This document shows, piece by piece, positions 43,235 to 54,960 of a stretch of DNA of 64,000 nt. The stretch spans positions 41,998,927 to 42,062,926 of the forward strand of contig CM055101.1 of the NCBI GenBank assembly GCA_029204225.1. The letters run 5' to 3'. Positions within the stretch are counted from its first letter, which is position 1. Every line of letters starts with the position of its first letter. Below the pieces are notes generated by a model that saw only the letters and a list, made by a program, of their open reading frames with translations, had not been told where the DNA came from and did not search any database. The stretch is from Diphasiastrum complanatum (Eukaryota; Streptophyta; Lycopodiopsida; Lycopodiales; Lycopodiaceae). Position numbers and translations under genes: made by a program.

Positions 43235-43453
43235 ATGGCGGCACCGCTCGGATATTGTCCCGTCCTACGCATAGAAGGATGGATGGCCATAAGGTTTGTC
43301 ACCCTCGACACACAACATGAGAGTGTGAGCACCAGAGACTTAGCCGATGAAATAGTTAGAGAAGTACAACAGTTTCAAATCCACATTTGCTATCGCATAG
43401 ATCCTGTATGGGTACTATTGTCCACTACTTTGACTCGACTATGCCAAGGATAG
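43235..43453 (+). CDS. Unknown ORF at the end of the cluster
   Basis: A 72-codon frame (MAAPLGYCPVLRIEGWMA...) with STRDLADEIVREVQQF and a TAG stop at 43451. Same strand and similar composition as the ORF at 42529. No family is recognised. Copia sequence begins 265 bp downstream. Confidence 0.25.
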   Translation: MAAPLGYCPVLRIEGWMAIRFVTLDTQHESVSTRDLADEIVREVQQFQIHICYRIDPVWVLLSTTLTRLCQG

Positions 43454-43717
43454 AAGAAAGCTAGCATACCAGATTCTGAGAGAGTAGAAGTGACAAAAAT
43501 AACATCCTAGTTTGATAATTAGTTTATCTCCCAAGCGGTCATACCTATGAGAGCTTGGAAAACTCTCATTGATCCGGGATTATGGGGTGATCGGGATGGC
43601 CCCCAGGACTAGAAGCGGTGTTACCCTGATCACTCGCGTAAGGGAAGTGTGGGCCCTTCCCCCACTAGGGATCTTTCGACAGGACCAGCCCCTCGATGAA
43701 AAATCCGCCCAACAGAC

Positions 43718-44690
43718 ACATTGCTCTTCGGCAACAATATCGATCTGATAAAAGAAGCTAAGACAATGCTATCTTCTGAATTCGACATGACTGATCTGGG
43801 TGAAGCTCATTTTTGTCTTGGTATTCAAATTCACAGAGATAGAAATTAGAAGTCGATCTACATTACTCAATAGAGGTACATCTACAATATGTTAGTAAGA
43901 TATAATCTAGTTAATTGCAAGTTAGCTCTCTCACCAATGGAACTAGGTCTCAAATTGTCAAAGACCAGTGTCTCAAACAATCGGAGAGAAGAAATAGATA
44001 AGTGAGTATTCCTATCATTTGATAATAGGATCGCTTATGTACACAATGATCTGTACTAGACCAGACATAGCTTTTGTTGTCAGCTCCTTAAGTCAGTTTC
44101 TGACTAACCCTGGAGTAACACATTGGAAGACTCTTATCAGATTTATGAGATATCTTCGAGCTACTATGGACTTTTGCATTTGTTATGGAGCAGTCGACAA
44201 TGACAAACTCAATATACTCAGTGGTTACATAGATGCAAGTTGGGCAAGAAATGTAGACACTTGTAACTCCACTTCTAGATTTACATTATTCTTCAACAAT
44301 GATCCTATTTCCTAGAACAGTCGAAAGCAATCTTTGATAGCTCTATCTTCTACAAAATCAAAGTATATCGCAGCCTCACAAGAAGCTACAAAGGAAGCAA
44401 TTTGGTTGAGAAACTTACTTTCAGATATCAGTTTGAATCGATACGCTTCGACATTATTATTTTGTGATAATCAAAGTGCCATTGCCTTGTCACCCAATCC
44501 TAGATTTCATTCTAGGAGTAGGCACATTGAACTAAAGTATCACTATGTCAGAAGCAAGGTTCTCGACAAAGAGGTCAAATTGTAGTACCGTCGAACGTAA
44601 GATATGACAACATATATTTTTACTAAAGCATTAAGCTTGGATGCACACAGAACGTTTTGTGCAGAACTAAGCCTAAAGGTCAAGGCATTC
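43718..44690 (+). pseudogene. pol: Ty1/copia RT end and RNase H (5'-truncated)
   Basis: The fragment opens just after the position of the catalytic YVDD (LLFGNNIDLIKEAKTML) and continues EFDMTDLGEAHFCLGIQI. It then has IGSLMYTMICTRPDIAFVVS at 44022 and RNase H: GYIDASWARN, ALSSTKSKYIAASQEA, CDNQSAIALSPNPRFHSRSR and IELKYHYVR. Stops at 43849-43890 region, near 44315 and 44585 interrupt it. The polypurine tract and LTR follow at 44701. The left edge coincides with the end of the unknown ORF cluster. Confidence 0.85.
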
Positions 44691-44700
44691 GTGGATTCAG

Positions 44701-45540
44701 ATTAAGGGAGAGTGTTGGATTATTCTCCTACTAATTGACTAATTAAAATTTTAGTCTTTGTCGAATTTTTATCCAAACCTGTAGATTTCTTCGTGTTTTT
44801 ACACAGTCTGCATAACTACTCAGAAACGGCTCACAGTGTCGACATTTTCTGCATTTTCGCCTGTTGGCATTTTCTCTCACTTCGAATTTTTTTGAAAAAT
44901 GCTAGATGCCTTAAATGTTAAGGAAATGACTTTAGTGAAGACCATCGCATTTTTTGCATTTTCACCTATGACAGTTTACGTTCATTTCTGCATAGTTATA
45001 GTTTATGTTCAAATCTGCAGACAGACTGTTTACGACCAAAGCCACCCTCTTGCATTAATTCATCAACAAGTAATTTCTAAGAAGTCCTAACTGGATGGAT
45101 GCCAACACATCACAACCAATTGGATGACACATTTTGACGACCTAATTGCTTAGTATAAATAGTTGTTCATATTCCTATATCTCAAGGCAATAAGCATTGA
45201 ATAGTTAGCGTTCTCTCTCTCAAGTCTACAAGCTTGAACACTCTTGAACATTCTAGTTCAATTCTTTAGAGTTGATTAGAGATTGCTATTGCGCTTACTA
45301 CTTATCAGTAGTTGCACTTATTTCAGACTTATATTTAGTCACTCAGAGATAGCTTAGAGTACGTGGCTTCAATCCACAACTTATGGTATTCATTTACATC
45401 TGTTTCGTTTTCATACTGAATCAATACTATCTTCTTATTGCATTCAAATTTGTCTCAGAATGTATGTGTTTCTATAATTCTTTGTGATTGATTATTTTGT
45501 CTGATAATTCAATGCTTTAATGTTTGGCTACATATTCATT
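44701..45540 (+). mobile_element. Polypurine tract and 3' LTR of the copia fragment
   Basis: ATTAAGGGAGAG (44701-44712) is the polypurine tract; the LTR begins TGTTGGATTATTCTCC at 44713. A possible TATA (AGTATAAATAG) lies near 45153-45163, followed by the transcript-like end with TTAGAGTACGTGGCTTC. The 3' border, taken as about 45540, is not exact because no second LTR is present to compare. Confidence 0.65.
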
Positions 45541-45699
45541 GTAGTACTAATGATTTCAAAATTAGTTAATATAAAATCAAATGTGATTTCTATCACTATT
45601 GCTTTGTTCGAAATTGATAGACATAGTTATGCATAAAGAAAGAGAAAGATAGTTTATTCCGCTGTGCACAATAAGTTCTGATTCTTGTTGTTTGAATTC

Positions 45700-46038
45700 T
45701 TTTTATTCGATTCTATTTGGCCTATGTTTTATACACCTCTTTCCAACATAGTTTACTTAGCCAGTTCCTATCAAATTCAAGACTAACCCATAGGAAAGTG
45801 CTCACCAAAGCCATGAAGTACATCCAAGCAACCAAACATCTCAGCATCTATTATGGAGGTAGCCAAACTACCAACACTCTCGACGGCTACACAGATGCGG
45901 ATTGGGCAGGAGATATCGATACAAAAAAATCGACTTTTGGAATTGTATGTTTATACAATCAAGGCCCAATCTCTTGGAACAGCCGAAAGCAGACCTCAGT
46001 AGCATTATCATCGACAGAATTCGAATACATAGCTTCCA
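45700..46038 (+). pseudogene. pol: Second Ty1/copia RNase H fragment
   Basis: A single open frame carries SLLSQFLSNSRLTHRKVLTK, KYIQATKHLSIYYGG, GYTDADWAGDID, KKSTFGIVCLY and ALSSTEFEYIAST, the copia connection and RNase H core. It stops abruptly in the middle of RNase H at 46038, where a sequence with repeated CACCTTC words begins. It is a distinct copy from 43718-44690, since the residues differ widely. Confidence 0.8.
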
Positions 46039-46130
46039 CGATTTTTGCACCTTCGCATTTTTCCATCACTTTTTAAGGGCACCTTCAGGATTTTTGCACC
46101 TTCGGGTTTTTCGGGATTTTCACTCTAGTG
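46039..46130. repeat. Short repeats of TTTTTGCACCTTCG
   Basis: ATTTTTGCACCTTCGCATTTTT (46042 region), GGCACCTTCAGGATTTTTGC and GCACCTTCGGGTTTTT follow one another within 70 bp. The core ACCTTCG is also the core of the gypsy leader motif at 8269-8908. Confidence 0.5.
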
Positions 46131-48250
46131 AAAAACCGGCTTCATCAACCCTAAATCAACTACACTTACTCGACCTCAAAATATCCCAAATGGCGGTTAC
46201 CTATTTTGTACATACACTCACAACCACAAGGCAATTGTAATAAATGCAGCAGATAGAATTTAATATTTGTAAGTTTTTTTTTTGGCAAGTAGAAGATACT
46301 TGTAACAATATACATATACATAATAGACAAGATTCTAGAGAAGCCAAAGAGTGTTATCACGCTCAACAAACAAACTAAAGTTGTTACTTCAAGCCATTGT
46401 ACTCATTGTTGATATTAATTAGAGTGTAATTTTTGTCTCACTATTGTATTGTTCATTTGCGCTTTATCTGAATCATTCATCTTGAACATTTCTGCTACTA
46501 ATTGTGGTGCTCCCGATCCAACACACACCCACACTCAAGCTTCTACTACCAATCATCACGATCTAATTTCGGAGTTCTGTTTTCATCACTCTACTAATTC
46601 GATATCATCTAAACCTCTCGATTTACAACAAATCACTCTCATCTACTCTTCCAAAAAGTTGCGGCAAGGGACAGAAATTTCAAAATTTGCAAGAATTTGT
46701 CCTAGCCTCGATATAAACATCATATTACTTGAAGTGGCATGTGTAAAAATTCTTAAAATTGTCTTTTTTAGAAGTAGTTATTTTTCATAATCCCAATTTT
46801 ATTTTTTGATTTATTATAAGTTCCACTTACCTATGTTTCTATTTCCAATGCTCGAGAAAACCGACATAGTGTAAGAATGGAACCGGCAAATTTTCGCAAA
46901 AACCAGATATAATGCAAGGAAGTTCACTTCTTAAAAATTGATGAATTTGTTTTTTGTGAGAAATGTTTGTTCAGGTGATTTCTTGCATTGAATGCTATCA
47001 AAGAGTAATGTATTGTAATCTATGCTCACTATCTGTACAATATTAACAGTATCATAGAGTTCAACATTATACGGTACTTGTTTAATTGTGCTTCGTTTCA
47101 TCAATTGAATGTTTTTCATGATAATGCCATATCACATGCGTTGTCATTGATCCTCTTGAAACATAAAAGTGATGTTATACTCAATTGAAACCTCGAGGGT
47201 CAAGGGTACTACATGGGAGAAATAAACTGAATGAAAGTGAGGTAATAATGCAACTAAGATTGGACATAAGACTATAGCAATTGTAAGATATCAACTACAA
47301 AGCTACGGTGAGAGTTGAGAATACAGTTTAAAAAAACCCCGATCGAATCAATCACCACAGCACAACGACAAGTGCAATCAAACAAGACATCAAAATTGCT
47401 CTCTCACAAACTGTATATTCACACTGATAAGCATGTACAAAGATAAAGTTAAGGTCGACGTTGTGGCCTCCTCACGCTCATCCCATGCACTGTGCAATCA
47501 GATTTGACAACAACAATAGCCACCCATGATCTCCCACAGACAACACATCCACTTTTGTATCTTCTTTATCTGCACACCTATAAAATTATGTATATATTGA
47601 ATACGATCTGCGTATTCAGTAACAACATCAAACAACATCAAACAAGCAATACAAAGTATCAGAACGACATCAGAATAGAAGAGAGAGAACGAAACATCAC
47701 TAATAATTAGAGATAGACATTGTAGATGCTTTCACGCATTGATTCTTTCTTCCAGATATATTGTCAATAATAGGTTTATCACCTTTACAAATTGTGTGAT
47801 TAGCTTTGTGAAGCATGCGGTTACGTCCGCTATTGTCTTGTGCTCACCTGCATTATTGACCTGTATATTTCGTTATACTTAATCTGATTATAGCTCTGTT
47901 TGTTCTGCGTTCAAATTTGTGTCAATATTGCAATGCTTTTCTACATTTTGTCTGACTCTCTTATTACTTAATCTGGTAGTCTGCTCTTTGCGAATTATTA
48001 TTAGTCTAGCTGTTCGTGACTAATATATAGTCTTGTCTTTCGCGACTAATTATCAATCTAGCTCTTCACGAATAATTTGCGACTAATAGTTTGTCGATGT
48101 GGTGAACCATGAGGTTCAAGAACATCCACAGCCTACACACCATATGCCTCTTTGGTGTCGTCATTTTTAGGTGAGACACCCTATCGGCACAGACAATTCG
48201 ATCGCGAAGCCAGTTAGCCCCCTTTGCATCCTCAATGGATTCTGTGTTCA
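46131..48250. other. No gene recognised
   Basis: AT-rich sequence. A plus-strand frame at 46449-46790 (113 codons) starts in a His/Thr-rich stretch and has no known motif. Nothing is supported. Confidence 0.45.
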
Positions 48251-48259
48251 CCAATAATG

Positions 48260-48374
48260 TTAGGGTTTAGGGTATTTTGTTAATTATAGATTGAAAATTG
48301 ATTTATATGTTGGTATTGCCCTCGTAGCTTTGACTCAATACCTATAATAGCTTGGACTATGATATGGGAACCAC

Positions 48375-48405
<31 letters not shown>

Positions 48406-48503
48406 TGAATAAATTAAGATCTAACAAATCGTGAAACATAAACGAATGGCATCACACATGCACATGCACTCTCACACGCACACCCTAAACCCTAAAACCT
48501 AAA
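48260..48503. repeat. Inverted telomere-like repeats around a (CA)n tract
   Basis: TTAGGGTTTAGGGT at 48260-48273 and its inverted counterpart CCCTAAACCCTAAAACCTAAA at 48483-48503 face each other. Between them lies (CA)n at 48373-48404. Each telomere-like piece is only two to three units. Confidence 0.7.
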
Positions 48504-48698
48504 CACACATGAGGAGAGTGCTAATCAAAACTTCCAAACCATACGATTATATCCTATTCCAAAATGTCACCACATGCTCCCTCCCTACGACGTTTGGGCT
48601 TTCTCATGGAACTTATCGTCCAACAAGAAACATTTGAACCACGCCTTTATCGGAAGAAAACAAGAGCTACACACCTTCCTAGAATTGAAAGTGTTGGT

Positions 48699-48701
48699 TA
48701 C

Positions 48702-48733
<32 letters not shown>
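48699..48733. repeat. (CT)n-(AT)n compound microsatellite
   Basis: TCTCTCTCTCTCTATATATATATATATAT-like run: about seven CT units followed by about nine AT units. Confidence 0.9.
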
Positions 48734-49130
48734 GTATGTATCTCGCTCTCTATTTCTAAGCTTTAAACATTAATTATGTATACCACGAATTGTTGAGAGT
48801 GGGATCATTTTTTTTCTTAGGCCAACTATGGAGTTCCCCAGCGGGTTCATAAAAACACTAGTGGAGAAGTGTCGTCATTTCAATGACAAACATAATCAAG
48901 AAGACAGCATGAAGGTCTAAATGTGGTGAAAGAATTTAAAAAATGTGGTGATGTTGAGTAACATTTTGTTCATAATCTAGTAGTGTTCAGGCACAAATTG
49001 CCAATGTTTACAAGAGATCTATTTTTGAAAGTAAGAGAAGAGGTCGGAATGGACCTCAAAATAAAAGATGGTATAGTGCCTTGAACAAATCCAGATATTC
49101 CAAGGTTTGTTCCGACCTCCATTGATTTAG

Positions 49131-49503
49131 TTGTTGTCTGATCTGATTACTTACTGTTATCCTAAGAGCCTGGAAGATAAAGTAGCCTTTATAATCTCAG
49201 ACCTTGACCAAATTGTTTTACCATTGGTGTTTCTGGATGCCAATTTATCCAAATATCTTTGGATAACCAGATATGTCACTGTAGTATTCATTGTGAATAT
49301 CACATTCCATTCACCTTCTTACATACACTTATCATACAAAGAAGAGATTATTCTCTCTCTTGGGGAACAATCAAACCTTTTATACTACTTAATTCATTGA
49401 TTTTGTGGAAATCTATAACGACTAGGCCACCACATCAGTACACCGCAAAAAATGTATATTGTGTATACTAATACGCAAGCAACTATAGCATAGCTATGGA
49501 TAC
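49131..49503 (+). pseudogene. CACTA transposase tail remnant
   Basis: The end of this stretch (49437-49503) matches 16213-16278 both as DNA (GTATATTGTGT, then AAGCAACT, then ATAGCTATGGAT) and as peptide (YTAKNVYCVY against YTAKKVYCVY). At 16.2 kb this segment directly follows DUF4216 of a TNP2-like transposase. Upstream frames such as DKVAFIISDLDQIVLPL are not recognised. Orientation agrees with the terminal repeat at 50270. Confidence 0.5.
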
Positions 49504-49859
49504 TAACTACGAGTCAACGTTTATGGTAACATCGCTCAATTGTAGGTGGTCTTTCACCTCGATCGTTCAGATCTCAGATGGTGGTGCGTGATTCAAGTCG
49601 CTCCTCGAAGTAAAAGAATTTTTTAAGATGGAGATGTCGTGGAGGACATGGCGCTTACACTTTATTGATTGACTAGTTGACATCGAACAAGAAGTTGATG
49701 CATGTGAATACACAATTTGTGATCATCATTTTTTTGTGGTACATAAATTTCTTTATTCACTTGTGCATATGGCAACCAAAGTTGATAGAAAATGGAATTC
49801 AATGTATTGATAGGTAACAAATTCCAAAAGTGAGATCCATTTACATTCTATTTTATACC

Positions 49860-50270
49860 GTGGGTTATACCGAGGGGGCTTTTTTTCATCAGTCTCGGTA
49901 TTACCCTCGGTTAGCAGAATGTCTTGGAATGCCTCTGGCCACCTAGACTCTCTTTATAACCCTCTCTATAAATGTCTCAAAAACAAGTTCAAATTTGGTA
50001 GGTGTATACCAACGTCAACCTTGGTATACCCCTCAAATTAGCTTCAGTATTCTGATGTATGTTCCGAGGCCCTCCAGTGGATTTAAAACCCTCTCTATAT
50101 CCCTCTCTATAAATGTTTCAAAACCAAGTACAAACTTGATAGGCTTATTCCGAGGCCAAATACTGGACCCGAGGCTCAAGCATTCTGCTCCACGCGCGAC
50201 TCATTTAAAAAACTATCTTTCAAAGAAATGCTCAAAAAAAGCCTTGGAAATCACTTGTCCTCTTGTAGTG
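49860..50270 (+). mobile_element. 3' end of a CACTA element: subterminal repeats and terminal repeat
   Basis: The end reads CACTTGTCCTCTTGTAGTG at 50252-50270. Its reverse complement, CACTACAAGAGGACAAGTG, begins with the CACTACAAGA typical of plant En/Spm termini. Inside it the word CCGAGG (either strand) recurs at about 49872, 49895, 49909, 50066, 50149 and 50169, together with ACCCTCTCTATAAATGTYTC repeats at about 49959 and 50090. Such short subterminal repeats are where CACTA transposases bind. The left terminus is not found in the window. The following CTA could be half of a 3-bp target duplication. Confidence 0.65.
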
Positions 50271-50284
50271 CTAGAAATCAGATG

Positions 50285-52496
50285 CATTTGACAATTTCAA
50301 GAGCTTCAAAGCATTGGTCGAAAATCAGACAGGTAGGAAGATCAAAGTTCTAAGATTAGATAGTGGAGGTGAGCACAAGTCTAATGACTTCAATGATCTT
50401 TGTGATCAATGTGGGATCAAAAGACAATTTACGCAAGCTCATACTCCTGCTCTCAATGGTGTAGCTGAGTGCAAGATTCGTACAATTGTGGAAAGTGCCA
50501 GATCTATGCTAGCTGAGATGAAACTACCAAAAGATTTTTGGCCAAAAGCATGCAGTACAATAGTCTATCTTAAAAATAGAAGTCCTACCATTGCCATACC
50601 AAATATAACACCTGAGGATGCATTCACGAAGAAGAAGCCAAAGGTGAACCACTTGTGAATCTTTGGATGTAAGGCCTTTGTACACATTCCTAAGGAAGAG
50701 AGACGTAAACTTGATGTGAAAACTATCAAGTGTATATTCCTAGGATATGATGATCGTGTGAAGGGCTATAGATTTTTTGATCCAGTGTAAAACAAAATCC
50801 ATATAAGCTGTGATGTCATCTTTGATGAATCCAAAATGTATGAAGATGAGGATGCTGAGAAGATAGACACATCCAGTGAGAAAGATGGTATAGTAAGGAT
50901 ACCTCCTGATGATGATCCATTTATTGATTTTCCAAGTGATGAACATGAGGATACATCTCAAGATACTACTACTCAACCTCAAGACACAAGCTGGAGAGGT
51001 AGAGACAAACCTTTTGGTGCAAGAAGGATTGAAGTTGCAGGTGACAAACACAAGGAGAAGGATGTATTGTGGGATACATTTTCACTAGGAAGCCGATCAC
51101 CTGACAGGAAGTTCCCTAAGTGGTTTGAGAGATTGTTGGAAAGCTGCAACATGGATGACTTTCCAGGATCATCTAGCCAGGGAGAGGTACGAAGATCAAC
51201 AAGAAAAAAGACACAACCTGAAAGGTATGAAGCAAATTAGGCTCTCTTATCTAGCATCATTCAAAGCAAAGAACCTTCGACTTATGGTGAAGCGAAGGAT
51301 GATGACATTTGGGTCAAGGCCATGGGAGAGGAGATGGAGTCAATTGCTAAGCATAGCACATGGGACTTAGTAGAACCACCAGTTGGCAAGAAACCCATTG
51401 GTTGCAAATGGATATAAGACTAAGTACCATGCAGACGGAAGTATAGCAAAACACAAGGCAAAATTGGTGATTAAAAGGTATGCACAAAGTAAAGGCATCG
51501 CCTATGAGGAGACGTTTGCGCCAGTATGTCAGTGGAATACTCTACGTCTACTTGTTGCTTTAGCTTCACATTTTGGTTGGCCTTTGCATCAGATGGATGT
51601 GAAATGAAGAAGAGGTGTTCATGGATCAACCTGAAGGCTTTGTAGTGAAAGGACGGGAAAATAAAGTATGTCGCTTGAAGAAAACGCTTTATGGTCTTAA
51701 AGAAGCACCATGTGCGTGGTATAGTAGGATTGATGCCTACTTTCATTCAAAGGGGATGGTGAGAACACATTCTGATCCAGATTTGTATGTCTTATGCTTT
51801 GATGGTATGTTGCTTTGATTGCTCTTTATGTTGATGACTTGATGATTATGGGAAATAATCAAGAGATGATAGACATGATCAAGAAAGACTTCATGGAACA
51901 ATTTGAGATAACATATCTCAGCCTGATGCATTATTGCCTTGGAATAGAGGTGTGACAAAAAGGATACGAAGTGGGTTTAGCACAGATGAAGTATCTCAAA
52001 GAGTTGTTGCACAGGTTTAGGTTGCAGGATTGCAAACCAATGAATACTCCTTGATGAGTCATAGTCATTTGATGCTATGATGTATAGGCAATTAGTAGGG
52101 AGCTTGATTTACCTTACCGTGACTAGACCAGATATATGCTATGCTGTTGGTATTGTAAGTCAGTTTATGGCAGCACCTACGGAAACACATTGGAAGGTAG
52201 CTAAACGCATTTTGCGCTAGGTCAAAGGCACTTCAGATTATGGCTTGATTTACAGGAAGCATGATGGTTTACCTGAGCTGTGTGGCTATGTGGATGCGGA
52301 TTGGGGAGATGACTATGATGATCATAGATCCACCACAAGGTATGTATTCCAGCTTTGTGGCAGTTGTTTTTTCTGGTCTAGTAAGAAGAAAAGTGCAACT
52401 GCTCTATCCACCACAGAAGTAGAGCATAAGGCAATGTATAGTGCAGCACATGAAGCTATATGGTTGAGACAAATCTTGCAAGAAATTGGCATGTGA
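50285..52496 (+). pseudogene. pol: Ty1/copia integrase, RT and RNase H (5'-truncated, decayed)
   Basis: Starts inside the integrase core at FKSFKALVENQTGRK and continues KVLRLDSGGEH (second catalytic Asp region) and NGVAECKIRTIVE (catalytic Glu kept). Then come FGCKAFVHIPKEERRKLD, an acidic linker with FPKWFERLLESC, and RT: YHADGSIAKHKAKLV, ETFAPVCQWNTLRLLVALA, MDQPEGFVVKG, LYGLKEAPCAWY and LYVDDLMIMG at 51826 with the catalytic YVDD. RNase H holds GYVDADWGDDYDDHRS and ATALSTTEVEHKAM. Frameshifts and stops occur at about 50658, 50790, 51240, 51417, 51605, 51816 and 52050. It begins 15 bp after the CACTA end at 50270. Confidence 0.9.
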
Positions 52497-53640
52497 GCTT
52501 GAGAGATGTGTACAAGTGACAACATTGTGAACATTCTTTTCATTTGAATTTCAATTTTCTGGGGAGTTCTTACAATTTACCTTTGAGAAGGAACTCGTCC
52601 ACCCTCCTATCTAATGAATATACTTGTAGAACTTGAAGATAGATAGGGCAAGTTTTGTTAATCAGTAGATTGTGATCTTTTGCAGTCCAATAAAGAATTC
52701 GTTGTGGAAGAAGATCATTGACTGCTTCTAATCTTGGTTGATTGTGTTGGATTTATGTGCATGAGCTTAGTATGGAGGAAGCCCATAACTACTTGATTGG
52801 CATTGAGAATGCCTCCGAACTGATGTGATCCATGCTTATTATTAGGTGGCGGAGTGGTGATTCTTCAGCTGGAAAAGCGTTGATTTGGAATTAACATTGT
52901 TGCATATCAAATGGGTAATATTTCGTGGAAATGAGAACTATCATTGAAAGATATTTCTAGAATTTTGTTTAAAATGGCACTTTTTAACACATTTCAAAAA
53001 AGACCGTCCTACAATACCATACCCATTTCCAAAAGTGCATTAAAAATCACAATTTTTTTAACCAAATTTTGTACCAAATTTTAAAATATGTAAAAACTAA
53101 AAGTATTAAAAAAATTTGCCAAATGTTACAGTACCTAGAAATTAGAAGAGCCCAATTGGTACAATTTATTCAAATTCGTGCAAATGGGATCAAGCATGAA
53201 AACCTATATCCTCGTCTGTGTCTATGCCTCCAGATTCAACATCATCAATATCATCATCAGAATTAGAAGAAGTGGAAGATCTATCCTCCTCATTACTAGC
53301 AATCAAAACATTATCTTCATCCCTATGCAGTCCGAGGTCATCCTCTACGTGCTCTTATTTTTCTTGACAAAGGTCCAACTTCAACAACACATTCTTTTCT
53401 TGGCAGTCTTTGACAGTTGATTTCCTTTGTTGTTTTTCGAAACTAGTGACCCAAATTGGTTAATTCAAATTCATAAACAATAATGTCAACTTCCTCGAGC
53501 CTTAGGACAAGGTGACTTAAGTAGAACAGATTTTTGGTCGTGAGGCGTTTTTTTTTTTTTAACACTTCTTGGATTTTTGTGAGAACATCAGAAAAACGAT
53601 AGTTTTTAATGGAAAAGATACTATTTTTTCATAAAAACAC
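52497..53640. other. No gene recognised
   Basis: Should contain the 3' LTR of the preceding copia fragment, but no polypurine tract or TG start could be placed. A minus-strand stretch near 53310-53190 encodes an acidic run (SSNSDDDIDDVESGG), unrecognised. Confidence 0.4.
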
Positions 53641-53800
53641 CTCCCTTGATATGTGAAATGGATTCCGCGTATGGATTTCCCATATGAAAAAAAAAAACAA
53701 AAAAAAACCTCCCATTGATATGGAAAATCGACACCGGATATCGAATTCGATACCAAGTATCGATTTTTCATATTAAAAAAATCTCTTGATACAGGAGATT
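53641..53800. repeat. Imperfect repeat with CCTCCCTTGATATG units
   Basis: CCTCCCTTGATATGTGAAAT (53641) and CCTCCCATTGATATGGAAAA (53709) start two related units of about 70 bp that end in TTTCATATTAAAAAA-like A-rich runs; a third partial unit begins TCTCTTGATAC at 53782. GATATCGAATTC and GTATCGATTT words occur inside. Confidence 0.5.
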
Positions 53801-53802
53801 CG

Positions 53803-54880
53803 ATGGCAAATAAAGCTGCAGAAGCACTTCAGCCCAATCAAAAAGAGGATCACAATGCATTCATGACAAACCATCAAAGAGCATATGATGACAGCTCTTG
53901 CTTTCTCGATTCCAGGACCACTCAGCACATAACTAGCCATATCGACCGTTTAGAATCCTATACACCTTACAGTACCAAGAAGTATGTTCACCTGGATGAC
54001 AATAACACACATGCTATCGATGGTGAAAGTACTGTGAGATTGCAATTTGCAAATGATCGATTCAAACTACTCTCTAATGTTTTTCATATACCAAATCTTT
54101 CTACAAATCTGGTCTCTGTCAATAGAATTCGAACTAGATCAATGTAAGATAATCGATAGGACAAACAAGATCCTAGCACTAAAAAAGAGACATGAATACA
54201 TGTATAAATTAACTCATTGTTACTCTGCCTCTAATCAAGTCCTTAGTACCTCTGTCCAAATCAATAAAAGTTTTCGAACTAGATCAATGTAAGATAATCG
54301 ATAGGACAAACAAGATCCTAGCACTAAAAAAGAGACATGAATACATGTATAAATTAACTCATTGTTACTCTGCCTCTAATCAAGTCCTTAGTACCTCTGT
54401 CCAAATCAATAAAAGTTTGCTTTGGCATTACAGACTTGGTCATTTAAATAATGCTTTTGTATCAGACATATCTAAACATTCCATTGTGCTTGATCTCCAC
54501 TATTCAAATGGTAAAGTCGAATTGCTTGTCTGTCAAGATTGTATTATCAGAAAATGGGCTAGAAAGCCCTTTAAATCAACTCACCAGTATGTAACTAGGG
54601 ATCTGTTAGACATTGTACATTTAGACATATGTGGCCCAATGCAGAATCGTTTATTAAAAGATGCAAAGTATTATCTTACTTTTATTGATGAATTTTCTAG
54701 GAGGACAATAATGTATTTTATCAAGAAAAAATAAGAGGCATTCAACTTCTTTAAAGCTTTCAAAGAGCATGCAGAGAAAGAAACTAGAAAAAAGGATCAA
54801 AGCCCTGAGGTCCGACAACGGTGGAGAGCACATCTCGACCGAATTCAAGGACCTCTCAAAAATACATAATCATCAACTAC
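53803..54880 (+). pseudogene. pol: Ty1/copia protease and integrase N-terminal part (decayed)
   Basis: Protease region: SCFLDSRTTQHITSHIDRL, in which the active-site Asp-Ser-Gly has become Asp-Ser-Arg, and FHIPNLSTNLVSVNRI. After the tandem duplication at 54128-54417 comes the pre-integrase finger (LLWHYRLGHLN, CQDCIIRKWARKPF) and integrase DIVHLDICGPM with the first catalytic Asp. FIDEFSRRTIMYF, a stop at 54732, then ALRSDNGGEHISTEF near 54806 with the second Asp follow. It breaks off near 54860. No gag or RT is attached. Confidence 0.85.
54128..54417. repeat. Perfect 145-bp tandem duplication in copia pol
   Basis: 54128-54272 and 54273-54417 are identical as far as I can read: both run from TTCGAACTAGATCAATGT to CAAATCAATAAAAGTT. 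The length, 145, is not a multiple of three, so the duplication shifts frame and encodes a repeated MYKLTHCYSASNQVLS peptide. Complete identity implies a recent event. Confidence 0.95.
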
Positions 54881-54960
54881 TTCAAATGATATTGGATAAA
54901 GGATTAGACAATTGGAACCAACTCACCATCATCATCCACAGATACGATGTGTGATATCCA

